Source: Nanobdellota archaeon
Lineage (GTDB): Archaea; Nanobdellota; Nanobdellia; Woesearchaeales; UBA9642
Length of the DNA stretch: 64,000 nucleotides
Direction of reading: 5' to 3'
Assembly: GCA_021813435.1 (NCBI GenBank)
Contig: JAKAKR010000004.1
Coordinates: 1-64,000 of the forward strand
In this document: piece by piece, positions 1 through 9,273 of the stretch
Layout of the letters: the number at the start of each line of letters is the position of its first letter
Position numbering within the stretch: position 1 is the stretch's first letter
Position numbers and translations under genes: made by a program
The notes under the pieces: generated by a model
Seen by the model: the letters and a program-made list of their open reading frames with translations, nothing else
The model's database searches: none
What the model was told of the DNA's origin: nothing

Positions 1-107
1 CACTCAAATGACTATGGCGATTGCAAATAGCTCGTCACACAATGATACATTATTGCGATGTGAGCGGCAAAAAAAGTCGAGTCGAAGACGAGATTTTGAA
101 AGGAGCC
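1..107. repeat. Right end of a MITE-like repeat, cut by the window edge
   Basis: The segment ends in TTTTGAAAGGAGCC (94-107). This matches, as the reverse complement, the terminal inverted repeat of the 157-bp element at 40626-40782, and the interior TGAGCG...GCAAAAA stretch is shared too. Positions 19-34 (GATTGCAAATAGCTCG) and 55-61 (GCGATGT) recur at 40368-40383 and 40404-40410 with the same 20-nt spacer. The element abuts the RNase J promoter. Its left end lies outside the window, so length and target duplication cannot be judged. Confidence 0.5.
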
Positions 108-155
108 GCTCCTTTTCCATCATCTTTTTAAACATGCTATGCCATGCAGGTAGCC

Positions 156-1475
156 ATGATTGAAATCATTCCGGTCGGCGGTTTTCGCGAGGTCGGCAAG
201 AATTGCACTGCAGTAAAGGTCGATGATGAAGTCATCATCCTTGATATGGGATTGCATCTCCAGAATTATATCACGTATACGCAGGATGAGGAGGAGGTTG
301 ATGTCTCGTATGAGAAACTGCGCGAGATTGAGGCAGTTCCTGATATCAGCGTCATCAGTGAGTGGATGCCGATGGTCAAGGCGATCTGCGTAAGCCATGC
401 GCATCTGGATCATATTGGCGCAATACCATTTCTTGCTTCACATTTCAAATGCCCGATCCACGGTTCACCGTATTCCATTGAGGTCGTCAAGATCCTTGCA
501 GAGGATAAGGGGGTAAAACTCCATAATAAGCTTGTGGCGCATGAGATCAATTCAAAATTCAAGATATCAGGCGCGATCGAGATCGAATTCATCGGCATCA
601 CGCACTCGGTTGTCCAGACCATTATGATTGTGATCCACACCAAATACGGCGCCCTGGTGTATGTGAATGATTTCAAGCTGGACAATCAGCCGACACTTGG
701 ACACAAGACGAATCTGGGAAGAATCGCTGAACTCAAGAATGTCAAGGTAATGATTATTGACTCGCTCTATGCCGGCAGGCCCATCAAGACGCCTTCAGAA
801 TCTGTTGCAAAAGAATTATTGCGCGAGGTCATGGTCAGCACGAACAGCAAGAGCAAGGCGATGATCATCTCAACATTCTCCAGCCATCTTGCCCGCCTGA
901 AATCAATCATCGAGTTTTCGCGCCAGTTGAAGCGCAAACCGGTATTTTTGGGACGAAGCCTGGAAAAATATGTCCGCGCCGGCGAAAACATCGGCATCAT
1001 CGAGTTCTCCAAGGAGGCAAAGATCATCAAGTACCGTCAGGAAGTCCAGAAATTTCTGAAGAACTGCAAGAGGCCAGAAGATTATGTCTTTATCGTGACC
1101 GGTCATCAGGGCGAGCCGAAATCAGTTCTTGCACGCATGATCTTCAACAATTATTTCCATTTCAAGACAGAGGATATCGTCATATTCTCCTGTACCATCA
1201 TCCCGGTCCCCGGAACAATCGAGAATCGCGAGAAGATGGAATCCGAACTCCGCAAGAAACGCGTCCGTATATTCCGCGACATCCATGTCTCAGGTCACGG
1301 CGCGCGTGAGGATGCACGCGATCTCATCAATCTCATCAAGCCGAAAAATATCATTCCTGCGCATTCTGAAATAAAGACCGCCGAACAATTCCTGGAACTT
1401 GCTGAAGAGCTCGGCTACCGCGAAAACAAGAATGTCTTTATTGTCAAGAATGGACACAAGCTCGCATTCAAATAG
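156..1475 (+). CDS. Archaeal RNase J (beta-CASP metallo-beta-lactamase ribonuclease)
   Basis: This is a 439-aa exo/endoribonuclease of the beta-CASP family, which in archaea degrades or trims RNA 5'-3' in the cytoplasm. The metallo-beta-lactamase metal motif HAHLDH is at about residues 81-86. Further signature elements are TGHQGEP (about 315-321), HVSGHG (about 377-382) and PAHSE (about 401-405). I chose the ATG at 156 because a TATA-like box (cttttt-aaac, about 122-133) lies about 26 nt upstream, giving a leaderless transcript. The in-frame ATG at 144 is too close to that box. A repeat element ends just upstream of the promoter. The family is certain. The exo versus endo preference is known for the family, not visible here. 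Confidence 0.95.
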   Translation: MIEIIPVGGFREVGKNCTAVKVDDEVIILDMGLHLQNYITYTQDEEEVDVSYEKLREIEAVPDISVISEWMPMVKAICVSHAHLDHIGAIPFLASHFKCPIHGSPYSIEVVKILAEDKGVKLHNKLVAHEINSKFKISGAIEIEFIGITHSVVQTIMIVIHTKYGALVYVNDFKLDNQPTLGHKTNLGRIAELKNVKVMIIDSLYAGRPIKTPSESVAKELLREVMVSTNSKSKAMIISTFSSHLARLKSIIEFSRQLKRKPVFLGRSLEKYVRAGENIGIIEFSKEAKIIKYRQEVQKFLKNCKRPEDYVFIVTGHQGEPKSVLARMIFNNYFHFKTEDIVIFSCTIIPVPGTIENREKMESELRKKRVRIFRDIHVSGHGAREDARDLINLIKPKNIIPAHSEIKTAEQFLELAEELGYRENKNVFIVKNGHKLAFK

Positions 1476-1495
1476 ATGTAGCATATGGTATGTTC

Positions 1496-1870
1496 TTATT
1501 GATGTAATGATTCGCTTATCTGTGCTGCAATCGCTGCTGTAATTGTCTGCACATCCGTCGCTGGAGTTACGGCGTTATACATCGCGATCATTTCAGTAAG
1601 TGCGTGATGATATGCTTGCATCGCAAAGACAATATTCCTGCCTTGTACCCGCTTTCCTTCCTGTTCCTGTCGCGCGGCATACCAGTCGATTATCCTCTTG
1701 TCGTAATTGATGAGGTCATATTCGTCGTCAAACTTGCTTCTTTTGATCGTGTACTTGACAAGATCGCGTATGGCGCGCTTTTCAAGATCCGGCAGGTCAG
1801 CGCTGATTTTTTTGAGCGCTTTTTGCTGCTCGACAATATTATTCGTCAATACGAGGAGGTCTACAGTCAT
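1496..1870 (-). CDS. Small hypothetical protein downstream of pepF
   Basis: This is a soluble, mostly helical protein of about 124 aa that I do not recognise. The middle is charged and rich in Lys, Asp and Tyr; the C-terminal third is Ala-rich. The start is set at the ATG at 1870, preceded by AAGGGTGAT at Shine-Dalgarno distance. A GTG at 1879 would add three residues. The gene begins 18 nt after the oligoendopeptidase F stop on the same strand, so the two are probably co-transcribed. Nothing in the sequence shows a function. Confidence 0.6.
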   Translation of the reverse strand: MTVDLLVLTNNIVEQQKALKKISADLPDLEKRAIRDLVKYTIKRSKFDDEYDLINYDKRIIDWYAARQEQEGKRVQGRNIVFAMQAYHHALTEMIAMYNAVTPATDVQTITAAIAAQISESLHQ

Positions 1871-1888
1871 GCGTATCACCCTTGCGGT

Positions 1889-3721
1889 TTATACTGTCTT
1901 TCCCTCTTTTTCAAGTTTCTTTAATTCTTGGATCTCTTCTTTGATCAAGTCAAATCCTGATTGCCAGAACTGCTCATCTGCAGGATCAACGCCGAGTGCC
2001 TGCATCATCTTGCTGCCGCTCTGTGATCCGCCGGTCTTCAGGAATGCGACATATTTGTCGACGAATTTTTTACCTTCTTTCTTATAGCGTTGAAACAATG
2101 CAAGCACCAGAAGATTGCCCCAGGCATAGGCGTAGCAGTAGAACGGGGATTCATAGATATGGGGGATGTAATTCCACTCGTATTTGAAGAGTTCAGGGAT
2201 TTTCATTGTTCCGAACTGTTCCTTGAGCAGTGCAAGATACTGTGCATTCAACGCGTCCTGACTCAATTGCCCTGATATATTCTCATGGGCGTATTTTTCG
2301 AAAAGGACAAATCCTGCCTGTCGCATGATTGTTGCATACTGGTTATCCAGAAGCGACATGAGTATGTGTCGCTTCTCTGCAATATCGGTCGACGTGTGGA
2401 GAAGGTGCTGGGCAAGAAGCATTTCCCCGAATACTGATGCAGTCTCGGACATAGGAATGCTTGCATGCTGCAGGAGATATGTTTGTTCCTGCGAAAGAAC
2501 CATGTGAATGCCGTGCCCGAATTCATGCATCATGGTGAAAACATCGCGCAAATCATCAGTATGATTGAGCAGGATATAGGGCAGTGTTCCTGTCGGCATG
2601 TCAAAGCAAAATGCGCCGCCGCGCTTGTTTGGTGCAGGATGCGAGTGGACATGCCCTGCGTCGAATATCTTTTTTGCGATTGCAAAGAATCGCTCATCAA
2701 AATTGCGATAGATTTCAAGCGTCATTTCCTTACTTTTCTCATAATCATATGTTTGCGTAAGCTTCAAAGGGTATGGCGCATAGAGATGGAATCGGGTAAA
2801 AGGATACGGCTTTCCTGCGCGTTTATTCATCGCGTGCTTGAGCGCAAAATAGTCGGCGAATACTGCACTGTTCTTTTTGATGGCCTTGAGGAGAACCTCG
2901 ACTGCACGGTCATCAATATCATTTCCCATGTTACGTACACTGATGGGAGAGGGATATCCGCGGATCTTGATTTCCTCATTATACCAATCAAGCACCACAT
3001 TCTTGTAGATTTCTGCAAGGCCGACACTGTCTTTTTTATACTGGGAGAATATTGCAGTATATGCGGTCTCGCGCAGTCGCGGATCCGGTGATCGAAAGAG
3101 ACTCACCACTTCCTCTTTATCCATGTTCTTGCCGTCCAGCATGAACTGGTAATTATTGGTGAACATCTCGTAGATATCTGCAAATGCACTTGCGCCCGTC
3201 ATGCCTTTCAGGTTGATGATCCTCTCAATTTCCTCAGATTTCGTATATGGCTTCTGGATGCGGATCAATTCCAGATAATGTCGGTATGTGCAAAGTTCTG
3301 GCGCATTGACGAGTCGCTGCGCGCTTGCATCATCCAATTCCATAAACCAGAGTGCAAAAAAAAGCAGGTCATTGCTGATAGCGGTCTGCAATTGGTTCAG
3401 ATAACTTCTCTGCGCGATCGCAGCGTCATCCGTGGTGTTTGCATAGAATTTCAAGTCATAAAATCCACTGACCCGATATGTCTTACTAAGGATATGTTCC
3501 TTGAGCGCAATGATGGTGTACAATTCTTTTGCAGAAATATCCTTGCGCAGTTGCACTCGTGATTTCTTGAATATTTCAGTATCCTTTTTGATCTGCGCGA
3601 TGATGGCTTCAGGGCTTTTTCCTTCAAGCGCATGATTGAGATTCCAGACCACCTGTTGACGGCTACTGCGCGCGATACCCCTAGTCGGGATTGTTTTTTT
3701 GATTTGTTTACGCTTCTGCAT
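1889..3721 (-). CDS. pepF: Oligoendopeptidase F (M3 family metallopeptidase)
   Basis: This is a cytoplasmic zinc peptidase of about 610 aa that cleaves oligopeptides, probably in peptide turnover. The HEFGHGIH zinc motif (HExxH) lies near residue 397, and the downstream segment with the third ligand, SETASVFGE, is present. Length fits PepF. The frame runs open to 3787, but the ATG at 3721 is preferred because a TATA-like tttttaaaat (about 3741-3750) lies about 24 nt upstream, which gives a leaderless mRNA. Translation from the upstream start would add 22 atypical residues. It lies downstream of the PolB-like gene on the same strand but has its own promoter. Confidence 0.93.
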   Translation of the reverse strand: MQKRKQIKKTIPTRGIARSSRQQVVWNLNHALEGKSPEAIIAQIKKDTEIFKKSRVQLRKDISAKELYTIIALKEHILSKTYRVSGFYDLKFYANTTDDAAIAQRSYLNQLQTAISNDLLFFALWFMELDDASAQRLVNAPELCTYRHYLELIRIQKPYTKSEEIERIINLKGMTGASAFADIYEMFTNNYQFMLDGKNMDKEEVVSLFRSPDPRLRETAYTAIFSQYKKDSVGLAEIYKNVVLDWYNEEIKIRGYPSPISVRNMGNDIDDRAVEVLLKAIKKNSAVFADYFALKHAMNKRAGKPYPFTRFHLYAPYPLKLTQTYDYEKSKEMTLEIYRNFDERFFAIAKKIFDAGHVHSHPAPNKRGGAFCFDMPTGTLPYILLNHTDDLRDVFTMMHEFGHGIHMVLSQEQTYLLQHASIPMSETASVFGEMLLAQHLLHTSTDIAEKRHILMSLLDNQYATIMRQAGFVLFEKYAHENISGQLSQDALNAQYLALLKEQFGTMKIPELFKYEWNYIPHIYESPFYCYAYAWGNLLVLALFQRYKKEGKKFVDKYVAFLKTGGSQSGSKMMQALGVDPADEQFWQSGFDLIKEEIQELKKLEKEGKTV

Positions 3722-3808
3722 CCTACAGTGCAGTCTGATTATTTTAAAAATGTGATGGAGAATTGTTCCTGCGCGCGCATCATGCAAGTTCCCGACGATG
3801 CTGCAGGA

Positions 3809-6475
3809 TTATTGGGTGAATAGATTTGTCGTGATCTCTTCGAGATTTCCGTTGTCCAGCGCTGCTCCGAGTTGCGAAGGGCTAAGACCAAAAGTGCGTG
3901 CAAGTGGCGCGATATATTTTCCTACTTTTCCTGAGCTCAAATCGCGTCCATTCCTGTTTTTCGGGCCAAAGTATTCCTCTTTCATGAATGCAATGTGTTC
4001 TGGAGCATACCAGTCATCGACTGTGAGCAAGGGGATGCGATCAAGTGGGATGCGGGTATCGCGGTTTAATCGCGCATAGGCAAGTTTTTTTTCCTTATTG
4101 ATACCCAGTGCGATGCAACCTTTCACAAATTCTTGGCGCTGCGCTGCAGAGGAATAATCCTCATAATCCTTGACGACTGATTCACGAAAATAAATCAATT
4201 TATCAGTATCCAGGGTTTGCGCACGTATTTTTTCATAAAAATCCTCGACGATATTGAGTACTTTGCGCGGGTCATGAGTAAATATCTTATTGATGATGTC
4301 ATGGATCAATTCTTTTTGATAGATAGTTTTGAATCCAAGGTTCCCTTTTGCATCAATCTCCCGCTTCCAGATATTGAGTCCGTCATGGAGCGCGAATGAT
4401 CCCTTTGCAAAATTGACGACTTCGCCTTTTGCGATCCTGAACCCCAGTCCCTTCATCAGTGTCTTGAATGTATCATCCTTTTCATACCCTTCAGGAAAAC
4501 AATAGAAATTTCCTGATTGGTTAAGCAAGGGAAATTCATGCAGGAGCAGGTCGAATTGGTTCATGACTGTCTTTATCTCGTTGATATCATACGCTCCCAA
4601 TAAGGCATTATCGATTGCATTGCGCCGTTGATTGTTCCTGAAGCCTTCCTTTTGGGCAAGAAAGACATGGGGCAAAAGCATCCCGGTCTCAATAGTATTG
4701 ATGATATCGAATCGATTGAGTGTACTTGTCTCAGGCCGCGTAGCATAATCAAGCATGGCCTTTGCCTCAGGTATTGACTCGAGCCATTGATGAAATAGTG
4801 TGGTGAATGGGGCAAGATAGTACAAGACGCCATCCTCAACAATCTTATCAGTGTCCTCTGCAAGAATCGCCCTGCTGGATTCCTGCGCAAGCGCAAGAAA
4901 CGCATCATGCGTCTCAAAATCAAGGTATTCATTCTCTGCAGTGTGCGTCCATTTCGGATATTCTTTGCGCTTAATGAAATATTTTTCATCAAACCTATTG
5001 CGTGCAAGCGTCCGTTTGGAGGTCATGCAGATATTTTCAGGACCTGCATTGAATAACCGGCCTTTCAGATACACCACAGGCTTAAGTGTTTCTGCAATAG
5101 GGACCAGCAGCGCTGCATCGTTCGTTGCATACTCTGCTTCTTTCCAAAATGATTCTGCCCTTCCCAAAAGCATCTCAATAGTGTTCTGGGTCTGTTCATC
5201 ATAGGATTCGCTCTTGCGTACTGGTATCTGATGGTGCAATTGCGCGATGGTCACGAGCTTATTATCGATAGTGAATGGATAGTATTGCTGGGAGTATCCT
5301 GCAAGATCAATATGGAATATCCCGCGCGCAACAGTGCGGGGAAAGAATCCTGCTGCAGTGTCGATGACTGGTTTTTTTCCATTGATCACAAGACCATGCT
5401 CGCGCAACTTGATAAGATCATATTTTGATCCATTGACTGTAATCATGTGCACGTATCCATGCTCCTGGAATGCGCGATTGTTTGCAGCAATCATCTGATC
5501 CATACTCTCTGCAATAGGGACTTTGGAATGCGCTGACTGATCTTGCGATTGCATCGCATCTTCCTGTCTATCAAGATGACTGGAAAATCCATGAACATGC
5601 ACTTCTTTTTTTCCTACAGGGCTGTCATCAAAATATGTCTTGTCCTCCCGACCAAACAGCGTGTAATAGTCAACCTCGATGTGGCTATTGACATTGTTAT
5701 CCTTGCGTTTTGCGATCTGTATACCGCTCGGACGTTCAGCGTATTCCGGGCTTTTGCGCAGGTTATCATTGAGATGTTGATTGACCAGTGTGATAAGCTC
5801 TTTTTTTGACTTTTCCCTGAAATTCTTGTCAGGATATTTTTTAGAGAGATACGCGATGATCTGCGATTCACTGTTTTGGAGATCCTCAAGAATGATCTGT
5901 TTTTCCCAGAACATTGCCTCAGAATCATACGCGATGGTTGGAAGCGCGCAATACTCTTCTAATGTCAGCAGCCGTTCAGGATAAAGTTTCCCTTCGACTT
6001 CCTGGTAGATCATGAATGGCGATTTCACCAGCTGCCGCAAACTGTTTTTTGTCGAAAATCCTTTACGGTTCGGGCCGATAGTAAATATGGCAGGGAGATG
6101 ATGCAGGTTGACTGCTTTTCCTTTTGCATAGATATAATAGTCGCTCTTTGTGTTCGGTTCATTCTCGTTGCTTTTGATCGTGAATGTTATGCCCTGCAAT
6201 GATGCATCTTTTTGCAGGTGCGCAAAAATCTCTGAGGCATTGCTGCTCGTCATCTTGCGTGTCAGGGCGTAGGGTGTGAGCTGCTCAATTGCATTGATAA
6301 ACGCATTATCACAGAATAGAGGCGATGTGATATCTTCAAGAACCGGCACGCCTGCAATGGGCCAGCGATACCCGTAAAGACGCAGCTGTTCAGTATCTTC
6401 TTTTTTTCCCCCGTGCTCGATATTGGTGATGAGCACGCTCCCCCGGGAATTGCCTTGCACAGGCAGGTTTGTCAT
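3809..6475 (-). CDS. PolB-family protein, polymerase motifs degraded, 3'-5' exonuclease motifs intact
   Basis: This 888-aa protein aligns by eye with archaeal family B DNA polymerases along most of its length. The DEDDy proofreading residues are present: Exo I D184-S-E186, Exo II NGSKYD with D353, Exo III Y449-x3-D453. The helix that follows Exo III in PolB is recognisable (about 484-503). The polymerase motifs are ruined: motif A (about 550-561) has Ala where the metal-binding Asp belongs, motif B is N619-x3-N623-A-L-L-G627 instead of K-x3-N-S-x-Y-G, and the motif C DTD is N652-Q-S654. A thumb-like C-terminus (about 690-840) remains. I infer an exonuclease or structural DNA-binding protein that does not polymerise. 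It is transcribed divergently from the Cas4-like nuclease gene. The ATG is about 20 nt from a CTATAAATAG box. No search was run. Confidence 0.75.
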   Translation of the reverse strand: MTNLPVQGNSRGSVLITNIEHGGKKEDTEQLRLYGYRWPIAGVPVLEDITSPLFCDNAFINAIEQLTPYALTRKMTSSNASEIFAHLQKDASLQGITFTIKSNENEPNTKSDYYIYAKGKAVNLHHLPAIFTIGPNRKGFSTKNSLRQLVKSPFMIYQEVEGKLYPERLLTLEEYCALPTIAYDSEAMFWEKQIILEDLQNSESQIIAYLSKKYPDKNFREKSKKELITLVNQHLNDNLRKSPEYAERPSGIQIAKRKDNNVNSHIEVDYYTLFGREDKTYFDDSPVGKKEVHVHGFSSHLDRQEDAMQSQDQSAHSKVPIAESMDQMIAANNRAFQEHGYVHMITVNGSKYDLIKLREHGLVINGKKPVIDTAAGFFPRTVARGIFHIDLAGYSQQYYPFTIDNKLVTIAQLHHQIPVRKSESYDEQTQNTIEMLLGRAESFWKEAEYATNDAALLVPIAETLKPVVYLKGRLFNAGPENICMTSKRTLARNRFDEKYFIKRKEYPKWTHTAENEYLDFETHDAFLALAQESSRAILAEDTDKIVEDGVLYYLAPFTTLFHQWLESIPEAKAMLDYATRPETSTLNRFDIINTIETGMLLPHVFLAQKEGFRNNQRRNAIDNALLGAYDINEIKTVMNQFDLLLHEFPLLNQSGNFYCFPEGYEKDDTFKTLMKGLGFRIAKGEVVNFAKGSFALHDGLNIWKREIDAKGNLGFKTIYQKELIHDIINKIFTHDPRKVLNIVEDFYEKIRAQTLDTDKLIYFRESVVKDYEDYSSAAQRQEFVKGCIALGINKEKKLAYARLNRDTRIPLDRIPLLTVDDWYAPEHIAFMKEEYFGPKNRNGRDLSSGKVGKYIAPLARTFGLSPSQLGAALDNGNLEEITTNLFTQ

Positions 6476-6528
6476 AGGAATAGTAAACTATTTATAGTAT
6501 TTATATTTATCGGAAAGTAGTGAATTTT
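6476..6528. promoter_or_regulatory. Compact divergent promoter of the PolB-like and Cas4-like genes
   Basis: Only 53 bp separate the two start codons. The minus-strand box CTATAAATAG (about 6489-6500) lies about 20 nt from the ATG at 6475. The plus-strand box TTATATTTAT (about 6500-6510) lies about 25 nt from the ATG at 6529. The boxes abut, so the two directions may compete for or share TBP. Both transcripts would be leaderless. Confidence 0.6.
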
Positions 6529-8817
6529 ATGCTTGCTGCGTTTGATGTCCACTCCAATCCCATCTCTGCGTTCTATAGGATGCTCTTTATCAACAGGCCA
6601 TTTATCGATATCAACAATCTCCAGGCGCGCGGGGTGCGCAAGGAAAATCTCGAGTATCTTGTCGAATCAGGACTCGATCGCCAGCATGATGCGCGATTCC
6701 TCGGCAAGGTGATGAAATACGCCGAATATATCCAGGAGATGGAACAATCACTCAATCTTCTCCAGGGCAAAGAAATAGTCTTTCTTGATTTCACCAACCT
6801 CCAACTCCAGAACAGTTTTGGCAAGTACCGTAAGATTGCCGTAGATGATTTTGACAATACCACTGCAGTCGCAAAGGTTCTGATGGAGCAATCATCACTC
6901 CTTGAGCCATTCCTGCAGGATTGCATAGGGGATGATGTGGTGTTCTTCAGGATGAGCACTTATGATTTCCCTTTTATCATCGAGCCCCGCAAATCAAATC
7001 CTTATGTTCTCAATCCTTTTTACCAATCAGTGCATCGCATCAATAAATCCTACCACAATGCCGGGAGAACTGCTCTTGGATCATTCATCAGGTTTCTTAA
7101 TCAGGCGCCTCATGCGCCGAGCGCGCGCAATTATGAGAGCAACAGTGCAATATTTTCTATCGACAAGTATCATAAACAGATCCGTACCAATGGCGCTGTA
7201 TTCTTTGAATCATCCTACCAGGAATATCGCGCAATATTAAATATTGACATTGATCGCGAGGAATACAAGCGCCTCTGCGAATCTGCGATACTTCTCAACC
7301 GGGAGATCATCAAGAAAAAATATTCAACACTGCTGCAACGGCTTGGTGTAAAGACAGCGCATCTTTTCATGCTTGAAGGAGATGTCGGAAAACCATTGCT
7401 CGAAAAGATCGGCGAGGACACCGGTATCCGTATGCACACGATCGGCGGAAAACTCCTCACTGACACTAAATACAAGCCGCAGGGAAAAATCCTTGAACCG
7501 CAGTCATTGAACCGATTCTTTGGCTGGCTCACTGCGCATTTTCACGGCGACACCACACAGTCCCTGGTGACTGCCCGCACTCCTGTAGACATCCCGATCC
7601 CGCTTGAGGAATCCGCACAGTATCCCTTCATCAAATTCGGTAAAGGCGCTTCGCTTGCTGCAGAAACAGCGCTCGCGCGTGTTCCTAAAGAAGAATTTAC
7701 TTTACTCAAAAAAGATATCATACACTACCAGTTCAGGATACTGCCTATAGAGATGGTGTTGTACGCACTCAACAAAGAGAACTTCTATGTCTACACTGAC
7801 CAAAGGGTCGAAAAATCCTGGCGTGAAGTCCTTGGTGGCAACACTGTACATCCGCTGTATATCTCTGACCTGCAGGACATTGAAACAAGTTTCAAGCGGG
7901 ATACCCGGCCCAGTAATTCCTCATCAAAATGCGCATTGCAACAATATATCAGCATGCTCCCCCCAGGAGTATTCCCCTCTGATATCCAGCCGAATGATCA
8001 CAGCAGGAGCGGGACACTGATCCACTTCATCTCGAACGCTGCAGAGGATGACGAACGTGAACTGCTGAAAGAGGAATTCAAGAAGATGGATGTCACAGTC
8101 CTTGCGCGCAAAGATTATTGCGAGGTACCAATCTTGCATCGCTATACGCCATCAACCCGCGAACTTGAATACACCCTGGAAAAACTTATGATCATGGAGA
8201 AGAATTCTGAGAGTATACTGCCAAAATTATTGCGTGAAGAATTCGAATCACTCCCCAAAGACGGGCTGGTCATCAAGGATGGCGGAAGTCCTGACGCTGT
8301 CGCAATCATCAAGGAAACACTCGAACCAGTCATTATTGATTATAAGCGTCGTGTCGCGCGAAGAACTCCTGTGGAATCATTCTTCAGGCAGACTGCGCGC
8401 TACGCGCTCTCTATCATCGATAACAAGAAACTGGATGTCAAAAAATTTTATCTTGCAATAATCCAGACACCCTACACTCCTTTGGTCCAATCGCAGACGC
8501 CAACGTACGATCATGGGAATTATCGCGATCAGGTCATTCGCATCAGGGAAGTGTCTCTTAACAGTCCTTTCGTTCTTGATGTGAAGGCAGGAATCATCAT
8601 CGAATACCTGAATCGGCGCGTCTTCAAGAATAATCCTGACGCAGCAATCCAGTTCCAGGCAGAACAACGCGAGACACAATGCGATAACTGTCTCATCAAT
8701 AAACCGCAGGATTATAAGTGCGCATGGCTGCTGGCGCATCGCAAAGAACCCTGGTCGAACACTGAACCCCGCAATCTTAACGGAACAATAACACCCCAAT
8801 CACAACAAGCAGGTTGA
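6529..8817 (+). CDS. Large unknown protein with C-terminal Cas4/AddB-like Fe-S PD-(D/E)XK nuclease domain
   Basis: The protein is 762 aa. The C-terminal third carries the RecB/Cas4 nuclease pattern: H499 in GTLIH, D589 in SPDAV, D604-Y-K606 in the catalytic IIDYKRR, and Q621-x3-Y625. Cysteines C468, C718, C721 and C731 (C...C-x2-C-x9-C) bracket the domain as the [4Fe-4S] ligands do in Cas4 and AddB. The N-terminal 460 residues match nothing I recognise and have no Walker A motif, so this is not a fused helicase of the usual type. I infer DNA end processing or resection, possibly with the divergent PolB-like exonuclease. ATG 6529 is preferred over GTG 6520 because it is about 25 nt from the TATA box. 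The last 41 bp overlap the SemiSWEET gene tail to tail. No cas1 or cas2 is nearby. Confidence 0.75.
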   Translation: MLAAFDVHSNPISAFYRMLFINRPFIDINNLQARGVRKENLEYLVESGLDRQHDARFLGKVMKYAEYIQEMEQSLNLLQGKEIVFLDFTNLQLQNSFGKYRKIAVDDFDNTTAVAKVLMEQSSLLEPFLQDCIGDDVVFFRMSTYDFPFIIEPRKSNPYVLNPFYQSVHRINKSYHNAGRTALGSFIRFLNQAPHAPSARNYESNSAIFSIDKYHKQIRTNGAVFFESSYQEYRAILNIDIDREEYKRLCESAILLNREIIKKKYSTLLQRLGVKTAHLFMLEGDVGKPLLEKIGEDTGIRMHTIGGKLLTDTKYKPQGKILEPQSLNRFFGWLTAHFHGDTTQSLVTARTPVDIPIPLEESAQYPFIKFGKGASLAAETALARVPKEEFTLLKKDIIHYQFRILPIEMVLYALNKENFYVYTDQRVEKSWREVLGGNTVHPLYISDLQDIETSFKRDTRPSNSSSKCALQQYISMLPPGVFPSDIQPNDHSRSGTLIHFISNAAEDDERELLKEEFKKMDVTVLARKDYCEVPILHRYTPSTRELEYTLEKLMIMEKNSESILPKLLREEFESLPKDGLVIKDGGSPDAVAIIKETLEPVIIDYKRRVARRTPVESFFRQTARYALSIIDNKKLDVKKFYLAIIQTPYTPLVQSQTPTYDHGNYRDQVIRIREVSLNSPFVLDVKAGIIIEYLNRRVFKNNPDAAIQFQAEQRETQCDNCLINKPQDYKCAWLLAHRKEPWSNTEPRNLNGTITPQSQQAG

Positions 8818-9124
8818 TGAAGCAGGATACGATGCTAAGTATAATAATTGTCTTCTCCTTATGGATAGATCCATATAATATCCAGATGACTGCAATGACC
8901 GAATACGCACTCCACGATATGATCGATACTCCTGCGGTCTGATGATTCACCCACACGAGTAGGATCTGCGGGATTGTAAGGATAAACCCTCCGATGGATG
9001 CGACAAAGACAAGAATGTCCACAAAGTGCTTTAACTTATCCGGATGAGGGTATTCTTCAAGATTATTATAGATGCGCTTGCGTACATGCTGATGATGCGC
9101 GCCAATATTACTGGTATTGACCAT
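8777..9124 (-). CDS. SemiSWEET/PQ-loop small transporter
   Basis: This is a 115-aa membrane protein with three hydrophobic helices (about 36-58, 66-84, 92-114) after a polar N-terminus of about 30 residues. The PQ motif sits at residues 52-53 in GFILTIPQ, and the spacing is that of SemiSWEET (MtN3/saliva) proteins, which work as dimers and carry sugars. The substrate cannot be told from sequence. The 3' end overlaps the Cas4-like gene by 41 bp in convergent orientation. Confidence 0.8.
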   Translation of the reverse strand: MVNTSNIGAHHQHVRKRIYNNLEEYPHPDKLKHFVDILVFVASIGGFILTIPQILLVWVNHQTAGVSIISWSAYSVIAVIWILYGSIHKEKTIIILSIVSCFINLLVVIGVLLFR

Positions 9125-9273
9125 GAGCTGTCCTCTTGCGCGGCTATTTATATAGTTTTGGAATCACCACCCTGGTGTTTCGCGTTGAAATGCTTGCGCG
9201 GTGTACGATTCAAATAATCAAATTTTTAAATGCGTTTCATTTCTTGATAGCATCAATATCGTGGGGGATTATT

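Noticed and set aside
3809..6475. SbcB-type exonuclease I instead of PolB
   Set aside because: The order of ExoI-III, the helix after ExoIII and the degraded A, B and C motifs all follow PolB.
6529..8817. CRISPR-associated Cas4
   Set aside because: No repeats, cas1, cas2 or effector genes are in the window, and the protein is about four times the usual Cas4 length.
9136..9273. N-terminal extension of PCNA
   Set aside because: The added residues are not PCNA-like, and a ribosome site and the usual length fix the start at 9274.
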